Source: Monilinia fructicola
Taxonomy: Eukaryota > Ascomycota > Leotiomycetes > Helotiales > Sclerotiniaceae
Direction: 5' to 3'
Length of the DNA: 64,000 bases
Assembly (NCBI GenBank): GCA_008692225.1
Contig: VICG01000006.1
Span: 439,501 to 503,500, forward strand
Part shown: positions 48,866-59,495 of the stretch, one piece after another
Layout of the letters: each line of letters begins with the position of its first letter
Position numbering within the stretch: position 1 is the stretch's first letter
Position numbers and translations under genes: made by a program
Notes under the pieces: model-generated
The model's database searches: none
What the model was told of the DNA's origin: nothing
The model's input: only the letters and a program-made list of their open reading frames with translations

Positions 48866-51800
48866 CTATTTTCTCCCTGTCTATACTACCCGGGGACTCT
48901 TAAGCAATATCTTTTGAATTCTTGTTGATTTTTTTGTTAGTGGGGCTGCAGAATTGAAGCCGATGGGTGATCACTGGCCAGGTGGTAAGCGACGGCGACG
49001 GCATGTGGGTGATTTCTTGTCTAGATTCAAGGCAACGCAGTCAAGAACTCGCGCACTTGCGATTTCAAAATGATATCTCAAAAACAAATTAGAAAGTTCT
49101 ATTATGAAGTGAATAGTGCCATAGTGAGCCATCTGGGAACTTCTACTGGCAGATCTAAAGTTTTGCATCACAGGACTATCGATCTCTGATTGGTTCATTC
49201 TTCACCTTGGGAGCTCTTACATATACTTGAACATAAATGGTTTTCGAAAATTCAAAGTACATTTTTGAATTGGCTCCAAAAAGTGAAATGGATTCTATTT
49301 GATAATATCCATGGATAGCCTTGGAGATTCACATATACTTATCAAAGGCGTCACCTTGGACGCGAAGGTGTTGTTGGTCCCCATTCCTATTCATTTTCTG
49401 GCAAGAACCATAAAGTCAACTTTTGCAAGATTACACTTTTTATATTCACACGTAAAGCCACAAATATCATGGAGAAATTCAATTTTAGAGCCTCAGTAAC
49501 GCAGCTGCTAGATCAATAGTTATTAGAGATCTCTCAATACAAGATATACCCAAGCATTAAAATGATTCGCCGAGTATGACTACTGTTCTTCATCAAGCTC
49601 AACATTAATTTCCCCAGCGGGACAGACAGGAGTTCAGAAACAGCCTCGAACTTCCGATTGAGAGCCGCTAACTATATATGGATATAATCTTACAAGCAGG
49701 AGCCATGGAGTAGGTGGTTGGTCAAAAAAAGATGAGACGACAACATGAGAGCCATCCAATACCAATAATCACTTTCTTCATTTGCTGCGCCCCCACCCGA
49801 GAAAACTTTTTCTTTGCCGTTTCTTGATTTCGCAATTTTTAAATCTTGTGATTGAGCTCGCTTCGCAATCCAGCTCGATTTCAAACGTCTATAAAAGAAG
49901 CCCTTCATCCATTTTCCTTTGTCTTTTTTTCCTTTCCTCTTCAGTTCATCTCCTCCAGGAAATCCTGAGAATACCGTCTATCTCCAACACCTTTTCATGA
50001 AGGTGAGAGATAGATGCTTATTCACCAGGCAATCCACCTGTACCTTGGTCTCTTCACTGATATCGGCGTGTCGTTGGTGCTAGCTTTTGTCTATCCACCA
50101 AACTTCACGCGTTGTTGGTTCTACCTTCACCATCAATATTGCTTGTGCTGCTCCGGCCGCGAGTCTATGTTTTTGGAGTTGGTTTTCGATTTGTCGCTGC
50201 TCATGAGGCACTTATCTAGATCTTGATGGTGGGTTCCGAAAGGAACTTTACCAGATAGATCGCACTGTGGGGAATCTGTGGAGAGCCGATGGCTTCAATC
50301 CTCAGATTCATTTGGTTCTTCTTGCTCTCTGTCGGCTGGATTTCATTTGCCATCCGGCTGGCATTGGCACTTTTGGGCTTTGGGCTTTTGCAACTCGAGT
50401 GTTCGCTATTGGGGCATTATCGACAGGACGCTGTCAACATTGGCTTTTGCCAACTTCCTTGATCTATGATGATACACCATGGATGTTAAAATTCAGGTCC
50501 ACTTCCCATTTTTGGGTCTTGAACCATTTACACTTCTTTTGGATTTTCTGAGATCAACTACTTTCCCCCAATTTTTCTTTCTTCCATGCTCTCTTTGTTT
50601 TCTTACGCACATCTCGTGGGCAAATGGTCTCGATCTTGATTGTTATTCTCTTGGTTGCAAATCTTGGTGCTTGGGATTTGGTGCGTGTTTGAATTGATTG
50701 GTTGTTTGTCACTTGGGCTCCGAACTTTGCATCTTGTATTTAATCATCAACTTGGATCAAAATTCTTTCATTGCATATTTGATCTTTATCTTCGCGTCTG
50801 GTGATGATGTTTATTTGTGAAATAACGCCTCTACCAACAGCTTTCAGTGTGAGCTAGATCCATATTTCGAGGCCCATTTGTACATTTTAGGTAGGTTGAC
50901 TCGCTATATCTTGATTTGAGGGTTAATTAGATGTTTCTTCCAATGTCTTTGTAACCATACTACCCATGAGAGTTAACACCTGACAGGCGGTGATGCTTTC
51001 AGGTAAAATGAAGGTTAGAAGTCCTACGACTGTCAAGGTAAAATGGTGGTGAAGATGTATATTCCAATATTGCACGTACAGCGTCAAATCATCATGACGA
51101 TTCTCACTGCATGATGTATGAACATGGACATCTAATTTGGTATTGGAACATCCCCAGCGGTAAGTAAGTGTCTACTCGTATGGAAAATGGTGCAGGAATA
51201 TTGCGTACGGGAGTGAGACCAATAATTAGCATATACTCTGATGCATAAATGACGAGAGGGTTCGATGAAAGCGTTATGACGCTTTTGCTAGGGTGAACAA
51301 AGGTTGCTTGTCACATAGCTAGTTTCTGCAAGCTGCGAGTTTGATGTTAGAAGAAAATCCTATATATCCAAGCCATATCCCATTCTTTCCCTCGGCATTT
51401 GAAACTCTGAAGTGCTGACAGGAAGGATGGATAGGTGTGACGAGGGATGATGGCCATTTGTAAATTCAACATACTTGCTACAATAGTATCGCACATTTTA
51501 GGTTGGAATAAAGCAGTGTATTCAACTTGCTGTCATATCTCGACGCATTGTTAGATAAATTGCACCCACCGAAATTACCAAGAAGTTCTCATTAGTGATG
51601 TTTGTGATACTTGGGGGAGGTATCTTCCCAGGGTCTATAAAGTATATGCTTCATATCAAATGTGTAGGGGAAGTGAGTAAACTTTCTGCTTATAGTGTCT
51701 TACTCTTGTCGCTGATCTATTACGACTAACAATGGATATACCAAATAACAAGGCCAAAGTTGAATGCGCTCGTATTTTCTGGGGGAGGGGGGAGGCGGTT

Positions 51801-53459
51801 GTCCAAATCTGAAGATATCGTTATGACGTTCTTTATATATCAGACAATGAGATTTTGTTAATTACGTCCAATACTAGGAGCCTTTTAGAAGTCTTGTTGT
51901 TATTCTCACCAACTGACAGATGAAAAATGGAGACAGTGTGTAGTATATTCAAAATCAATTATAATCCAACTTCTAGCCCACCTCTTCAGTCTAATTCTTC
52001 TGATCCTCCACTTCAGTCTTTTCCTTCTGTACTTGAAGATACTCTTGATCAACATATTTATCCTCAGTCGGAGCAGTGTTTCCGAGCTCATCATTGGATT
52101 CTGATCGAGTCAGCGGACAGATGGACGGGCGTTCTATTGAATGTCCATCGATCCGCTGGTCGAGTCCCTCAAGATATATGCTCTCTCTTTTACCTGTCTG
52201 CCGACGAGATATCTGCCATTGGGTATTCAGATCTCACGATCATCAAACACACTCATTGGTGTTGTATGAGTAAGAGCAGACCACTCCAAATATTTGGCTG
52301 CTCGCTCGTTCTTTGACAACTCTAGTTTTATTAGAGGTGGCTGGCCATTCTCTTAGATCTGAGAGATTCTTTTCAAGAGATAGTCCGTTCGATTGGACGG
52401 TGCACCTTTCCCTAGCTAGCCCATTCTCTTGTTCTGCGGGTCGTCCCACCCCACGTTTGAGGGGATAATTGAGTCATGAACTATATGTATTAGCTGAGGC
52501 TGCTGGAATTTGAGGATCAATCTGTTACTCACGACTTTTACTTCACCAACAGTATGGTTTTCTTTTCGATCGTACCCTGCTCTCGAGGTGTTCGAGAGCC
52601 CAAAACTCTGCCCAGATAACAGAGTTTGGACTGTCTGATAGTGATACTCAGTATCTTCTCAGCCAAAGCATTTTGCACAGCGACTGTTGAGAATTAGTAC
52701 ACACACATTTTATGTCTTGCCGCAGATAATGCAAAGTTATAACCTACTTATCTTCTGAACAATTCAGCTATAAAATCTACCTTCTTTCGACTTGGGGATG
52801 GCTGACACGTCGCTCGAGGTGCGGAGCATTTAAGGAAAATTCCATTTGAGCTGATCTGGGAAAGGAATAAGTTAGATCGATCTTCTAGTGATAACAAATG
52901 CACAGCTCAAACCTTTGTGTATTTAAAGCACCTTCTTGGCTTCTTCCATTGCCTGGCTGAATCCCAAGACTCTGTGATTAAACTTGCCTTACGGCTACTT
53001 CTAAGCTCAAGTATCGATGAAGCTTTAGAAAGGACAAAGAATGAGAAGAAACAATATTGAAAGTAGAAACGAGGTAAACTTACAAGGATCCATATCTATA
53101 TACTCGAGTATTTCAATCTCTTTCCTTTCCAGTGAGAAATGTTCAAATCTTTATAGGAAGTATGATTTGAAGAAAGGTGAACAAGAAAGATGGAAGGGAT
53201 AGCAAAATGATAAATCTAAAATCCGTTTGGTGGGAGCTGCTTAGTCGACAAACAGGGGGCGGAAAACTTCTAGCCTTAGGTTGCTCCTGATCCGATTGGT
53301 CAGTTCCCAGATGGACAAGTTTTAGTCTAAAATCAACCTCCAAAGATCAATCAATACACGATATTGCCATCAACAATTGATCCTTCCAGTCGTGTGATTC
53401 ATTTCAAGCTTATTCATTTCTTTCTTGGTCTGATCTAAGCAAATTGTTTTACTTGCCAT
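48866..53459. other. Gene-poor region, 4.6 kb
   Basis: No supported gene. A TATAAAAG box at about 49889 is followed by a pyrimidine-rich leader and an ATG at 49997, as in a fungal promoter, but only a tiny 43-codon spliced frame follows. The 129-codon frame at 51927-52316 and the 94-codon frame at 50267-50551 have no signature. No terminal inverted repeats or transposase motifs were recognised. Confidence 0.4.
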
Positions 53460-54435
53460 ATGGATCTTATAATCCCTTTCTTCGTTTGCCCATTCAAAGT
53501 AAGTCTACCTACTCTCCTAAATGGCCCATCTCTTCTTCAGAGCTTATTGAATAGAAATCTGTATTGTACTATCCACTAACACCCTGTGCCACTAAGAATT
53601 CAGTGTTTAGCTTTGACTTCTGCAACAGAAACCGTTCAGTCGCTGGTAGAGAAGAACTTCAATACTCCAAGATCGAAAGAATGCCACCATCAATTTCCTC
53701 GGTCTCTTTCTCTACAATATTGCCACCTATCCTTCCTAATACGATGAACGTTTGCCGTTCATTACATCGCATTCGATATATGCTGTTCAATTTGTCAGTT
53801 GGTCAATTGGTCAACAGGCCACAAATCTCCAACAAAGGAATAGTTGGCACATGTAAGTTATACACTATACCCTTGCTATCAAAACTAACAGCTAATTATT
53901 TGAATGGTAAGTCGATGATTCCCCAAGTGAGAATGATATCAATCCAAATGATTTGACTGCTTGATTTCAGGATCAAGTTTGCATCTTGACAACTTAGTCA
54001 AGCTAGCTTCAAAATACCCTCCTGGCTCTGCTTATTGGGGTAAAGTCACCAAGTTATTGTGGTCGCAAGTATGCTCTCACACTCTCTCACCAATTTTCAA
54101 CACTGCTAATTGTTTCAAAGGCAACTGAATGGGTTTCCCAGTAGCAAATAAATCAAATCAAATTTGAAAATCATTCAACGAAGTGGATGGCTCAAACGAG
54201 GACCAAGTCTGGAATGGTTCCAAGGGAAGAGATTTCCAAGATAAGAACCAACTCCAGAAGTTACTTGGATGAGCAAGTGATGGAGGAAAAGAAGTTACCA
54301 AAAGACTATAAAGACAACAAAACTAATTACTCAAGGGTCTTCACAGAAGCAAAAAGACAACAACGACGAAAACAACTTCACCATGCACATCATGGATTTC
54401 CTTCAGGACCAGCACTGGCACACAAAATTCGATGA
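53460..54435 (+). CDS. Unrecognised five-exon gene with tandem 3' acceptor choice
   Basis: Exons 53460-53498, 53597-53852, 53892-53906 (only 15 nt), 53971-54068 and a last exon starting at 54121 or 54145. All joins keep phase. With the acceptor at 54120 the frame ends at TAG 54142-54144 (143 residues). That TAG can itself serve as the acceptor (CAGTAG), and then the frame stays open to 54435, giving 232 residues with a basic, Lys/Arg/His-rich C-terminus (for example TEAKRQQRRKQLHHAHH). Conserved-looking sequence includes LDNLVKLASKYPPGSAYWGK and VTKLLWSQ. Introns are 98, 39, 64 and 52 or 76 nt; 39 nt is very short. I do not recognise the family and cannot see a signal peptide or membrane segment. 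Confidence 0.5.
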
Positions 54436-57228
54436 GCTATGAAACACAAAGCATAAAAGCCACCTAGTGTGGACATTGGATGCTCATCCCAAAGGTTGAT
54501 GATGGCAAGCCCCGCAACGCCACTTACACCGCTAGCGGGTGGGGTTTCGGCCCTACGGTATCTCAAAATAAGAAAAATCTCTCTATCAATCATTACGAGA
54601 CTTCAAGTAAGTCGAATGAATATTGAATGTAATAAAAAGGGACCAACTATCCTGGCATTGGTAAGATATTCGAATTTCAGCCCTGAAAATATTTGGAGTG
54701 GTACTCACATTCTCCAGGTCACGCTTGTACACGGAATTAGACTGGACCAGGTGCCTGGGTTTCAGGACTCGCTTGATGGTCCAGAAAGCAAGGCACTATT
54801 CGAAGAAAGCTAGAAGCCTCACGCCGGGCTGAATGTTCTGGAAGCTAAGGAAGAAGAGGCTTTCAAGAACTTTGGAACTCTTAACGCCGAGGATAGACCC
54901 AAGCCGAGCCACAGGAGGAAAAAGTATACTGGTAAGCCATCCCAAATGCCGCAGCTGATACTTATCTGACCATGACAGAACTTCAGGCAATCCGCTTTTA
55001 TTTGAGTAGATACCATAGCACTTCTCTCAATCCTGGTAATTATTTTGACGTGGACACCAAGAGACAAAGTATTTCAATCAATCTTAATACATTATCCCGT
55101 CTCAATGTATTCGGAAATTCACATGTGACCTGATATAGAAAGTATTAAAAACAAAGGTTAAACAGCTGTCGCTATCGCTTCTCAAATATGATTTTAAGCC
55201 AACGAAAAGAATCCAACAATATATGGGCAACTAAGGAGGCGAATACATGATCTACCGTCGATAACCCCGAAAAGTGGCTACAAGACCGGAGTTCGAAGAG
55301 AACATGAGAGAAAGGATGAATGGTATCATGTGGTGAAAGATACCACCAGAATTTCAGCATGACCTGATAACTCGATATAGATTTCGTATACTTCAATCAA
55401 ACCGCAAGTGTTTACTGATAAACTTTGATACGAAATAAATCTTCAAGTAAAATATCAATCTGTGAAGATGTCTCCGAGCCGTGATTCTGATGAAACCCCG
55501 ACCCTCGATCGCCGTTGACTATGTTTTGTAATGATTTTCTTGAATCTCTTGACCTTTTGCGGCGTTTTAAGGGGTGAATCGATAGCAGGTGTATCATTGT
55601 AATGACGGGGCCATTTGTCCGCACTCCTGACCGCGCCTGCATCCAAACTCAGAAACAGACAGCGACCTCCATCTACTCCGAAGACTTGGACCCAAATGTG
55701 TTTGAAACCAATGCCACCTTATTATCCCTCCGCGAGCTTCCGATAAGAAGTGAGGTGGCCATTTCAGAGGTTGTCGCCGCTGTGGAAATGACCGATCCCT
55801 TTCAATGAAGGGAAATATAGGTATTTGGCTGCGATTATCTTCGGAGAGGTGATTTTATCATTGTATAACTAGATTATTTAACATCATAGTCCACAATATA
55901 GGCCGTGATGCCTCTCCACAGTTTGATTTGATATAGCGACAACATGTGAGGAGTTGGAATGCTGGATGCTATCTTCAATTTGGCCTGGATTATTGTGAGC
56001 AACCACGATCGAGTGCTTCGAGGCAGTGCTTCCGGCTTCGGGTGGTCTTGATGGCGAGTATCTTTAAGCTGTCGTACATTGCTCGGTAGAGAGAATCTTG
56101 GTACAGTTTCCTAGAATATTCACACAGACGTGACAAACATCAAGGACAAAACGTGAGACTGTGGCGGAGATTTCGCCGCGATCAAGTCTTGGGATCCTTG
56201 TAAAATGCTGATTTACATGCGCCACGCGAAGAAGAATCCCGTTCTCATCTACGCCGAATACTTCTTGATGATTGTTAAAGATTCCTCCGGGCATGCAGAA
56301 CCTGGGACAACAGTGGAGCAAGAAGGTAATCGGTTTGATGGAAAAGATATTACGAAGACCCCGAATTTTGAGGAATGGATATTCAGAGGACGGAGTGTAT
56401 GAGATATTGGAATTTCAGGGGGCGGAGAGGATGAATGCGGATATGAGAAGGGAGACTGAACAAGACTGTTGAGGACCCAGAGAATACGATTGCGAGTACT
56501 TGCCGTAATGATAAAGACATTATGCATCATCTTATCATATCACTATCACAATCACCAGCCAAAGATTTGATGCCTTGGGAAAATACAAACTTACATCAAG
56601 TCAAAGGGGATGGGGAGATTAAGGAAATAGACTCTGGCATCGATGATCACAGTACTTTTGGCTTCCCAAAAGTTTTGAGATTGGTTGCATTGATGGCAAA
56701 CTCACAGGCTTTTGGCCTAGATAGAAGGCGGCTAAATAGTGAATGACAATGATTCTCTATCTGGTATATCTACCAGAGCATGGGGAAGCCAAAAAACTTT
56801 CAATTTGCATGTAGGATGAGGATATGAGGAAATGAATATTGGGAGCTAGTTGATGAAAAGGTAAGATCTTACATTGTAAAATGGTAGAGATCACGGCTAA
56901 ATATAAAGATCACTATAATTCGTGAATCAAACGCTGTGAATCAATGAAGACATGCATGAAAAAGTTGTGAATCGCATAAAAAGTGAATTATTAATGTCAT
57001 GCTTTATTCAAGAACGCGGGGTTGAAGATTCTGAACTGTCAGTGGTAATAACCCAGAAAAGTATTCCGATGAATGGTAAGTTGATTGAAGTCCTATGGCG
57101 AACACTGGACAAAGGTGCTTGCTGTGATGGTACTTCCCATTGGTAGTATATGAGCGGAGATCAAGAGCGTATGTTAACGGGATATGCCGATGGTACTTTT
57201 CGATACTTCTCAAGTGAACTTTCGCTAA
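54436..57228. other. Gene-poor region, 2.8 kb
   Basis: No well-supported gene. There is a short GC-rich self-complementary island at about 54508-54562 (CCCCGC and GCGGGTGGGG around an ACCGCTAGCGG core) and an isolated 68-codon ATG frame at 55602-55808. Other frames are short and without signature. Confidence 0.4.
55602..55808 (+). CDS. Possible small ORF of 68 residues
   Basis: An ATG-initiated frame with higher GC than its surroundings and an ordinary amino-acid mix (MTGPFVRTPDRACIQTQKQT at the start, acidic second half). There is no domain, signal peptide or neighbour that supports it, and no visible splice partner. It may be chance or the remnant of a larger gene. Confidence 0.2.
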   Translation: MTGPFVRTPDRACIQTQKQTATSIYSEDLDPNVFETNATLLSLRELPIRSEVAISEVVAAVEMTDPFQ

Positions 57229-58825
57229 TTACTTTTGGGGTATATCTAACTCCTTTTGCCTTTTCCTGACTTCCTCAATCGCCGCCTCCGAATCTGTTGA
57301 GTCTGGATTTCTCAATTGCCACTCCATGCACACATCTAGAGCCGGTCCCATCCACTTGCCGGGTTTGACACCCAGTGCTTTTGAGAGGATCTTTCCATCT
57401 ATAATTCCGCGAATTGCAGGGGCATCCATTACATCAAGTTCCTTGAGGTGATCGATAAACTTTTGCCATTCAGAGAATAACGATTCGTATTCTTCTGCAC
57501 CTTTCAGCTTCAAAGCCTCGACAAGCAATGCAAACAAAGCTTGTAATTTCCACTGTCCACCCTGTGAATCCCATTTTCGAATCATCATGCCAACCGTATC
57601 TCGTTGGTGAATATATGGATCGTTTCTTTTGATTGAAGCCTTCAGCTCCGTGATCTCGGCGTATTGTTTGAATGCACCGGCAGCTATATTACATAGCTTG
57701 CTCTCTGCTTTCAATCCCTCGCGACAAACCAAGAATCCATATGGCTGAGATTTCTTTCCTCCAGGCTTTACTGCCTGTTCTGGTGGAACAGCTGTCCATG
57801 GTGTCAAGGCGGCTAGAATCCATGCAATGTATTTGGCATCATCTGATCGCACTAGCGACTTGTAAATTGAGCCCGGTGTTTCATTTGATCTCATTTCTTC
57901 CAAACAATCGTAAACCGTTCTCCAGTTCGATGTATCTGGCACTGGGATTTCGTTTGCTGTAGGATCTGTGAAGATTGTAGAATAAAGACCAAGTCGATCA
58001 AAGAGGTGTAAAGAATGGCGTGGGTTGTTTCCTGTATCTGGTCAGGGGCGATTCAAGTGATTGAAGCACTGTTCTTACCTTTCAACATTTTCTCCACCTC
58101 GACACCCACTCTTTCTCGACTGATCTTAAGTTTTAAAGCTTCCATGATGGCTGGTTCACTCATGCATTCTTCTGATTGGGGATCAATCTTGAAATTTAAC
58201 CTGCTAGCAAATCGAATCAATCTCAGAATTCGTAATGGATCATCCATGAAGGTGGTATATGGCTCGAGTGGTGTCTTGATAAGTTTGGCTTCCATATCTG
58301 CAAGTCCTCCGGTGAAATCTTCAACTTGATCTTCTTCAAGATTATAGAACAAAGCATTAATCGTAGCATCTCGCCTCAAAGCATCTTCCTCTGCAGAGCC
58401 AAACTCCATCTGAGGGTTGCGACTATCCTCGGTGTAAGTTTCTTTGCGCAAATTAACAAAGTCCACATCGAATTGGAAAATATTCGTAGTTGCTGTCTCC
58501 AGATGTTTAGACTTCTCTGGATTCGCAGCTATCTTATAGAGCTTTTTTACATCTTTAGCTTCTAGTTCATGCTTCTTGAGGTTTTCGGCGTTTTCCAGGT
58601 ATTCCTTCATTTTCAAGCTGAAGTTGTACCCAGTCATAACATTGATTGCTGTGTCAATATCATGACTTTGAATCCCGAGCAACTTGTCACGAACCCACCC
58701 CCAGCCCATCTCAACTTGACTTCCTCCTCGATTTCTTTAGACTCATTAATATACTTCGCTACATCAAGCAAAAGTTTTCGAAGTTGACTTTCTCGTGGAG
58801 TCAACATAATATTAGTAGTAACCAT
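57229..58825 (-). CDS. CCA1: CCA tRNA nucleotidyltransferase, with frameshift
   Basis: Adds the 3' CCA to tRNAs in cytosol, nucleus and mitochondria. Exon 1 is 58825-58079 and exon 2 58031-57229, with a 47-nt intron joined at MLKG-NNPRHSLHLFDRLG. Class II motifs: a head-domain RWAGG then WVRDKLL, SHDID with the metal-binding Asp pair, RRDATINALFYN, and DDPLRILRLIRFASRL; the C-terminal helical body follows. RWAGG and WVRDKLL are in different frames: the coding strand has GGGGG (58698-58702) where six bases are needed. One added base restores 516 residues. The gene is essential in yeast, so a base error is the best reading. A basic leader upstream (about 58989-58830) is out of frame and may belong to a mitochondrial isoform. 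Confidence 0.9.
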
Positions 58826-59495
58826 GATTGTTCCACGTAGCCTTTTTGCAAAGAACGTTCTTCTTCTTCGTCGTGTTTTCGTTTCATGGACGAGAATTGG
58901 AATGTTTGTCGTTTACTGGTGACTCTCCAAATCGACCTGAATCTTATGCCTCCACAGCCCTGAACCAAAGTTGTCAAATATGGGATCATAACATAAGTAA
59001 TACTTGAAAATTTCAATAATCTAATAGATCAATCTTCCACCATCCGTGAATGATGCACTGTAGGACGAAAGCATGATAAAAGAAGTTTTGATATATATCT
59101 CAGTCACGTGCTAATGCGGACTTGAGTGGCGCCGCGCCGGATTATTTTAGCGCGAAGCCATTATCGGTGGTGATTCCTGCAGTTGTAGCTTTCAAATGAA
59201 ACGTAGGTATACACAATACAGAGACAAGAAAGTGCCTTGAGAGCAAACACCGAATCTTCCCTGCAAATATCTTGTATTTCTATGCTCATGTCGATTGTTC
59301 AGAATTTCAACGTATACCACCTTAGACGGATCGAATCGCGAGTATTGTACAAGGCCACATCTGGATGAACAACCTCCCTGCTTTCCTGCTAAAATAGCCT
59401 ACCTTTCAGTGGCTAGGCGCATGGTGTGCGATTACTAGAGTGATTCAGTTACAAACCAACATCATATCATCCCGGCTGCGGACCCCTCGGTCTTC
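58826..59495. promoter_or_regulatory. Divergent promoter region, CCA1 / TRS85
   Basis: 670 bp between the two starts on opposite strands. It contains an E-box palindrome CACGTG at 59105-59110 and a GC-rich GGCGCCGCGCCGG stretch at about 59128-59141, the only such elements in this interval. The CCA1 side (up to about 58989) is occupied by an out-of-frame basic leader-like reading frame. Confidence 0.45.

Noticed and set aside
51927..52316. 129-codon plus-strand frame
   Set aside because: Has an ATG but looks like random AT-rich translation apart from a Ser/Pro stretch; no splice partners.
53821..53970. A single 118-nt intron in place of the two introns around the 15-nt exon
   Set aside because: Joining 53852 directly to 53971 creates an immediate in-frame TGA, whereas the microexon keeps the frame open.
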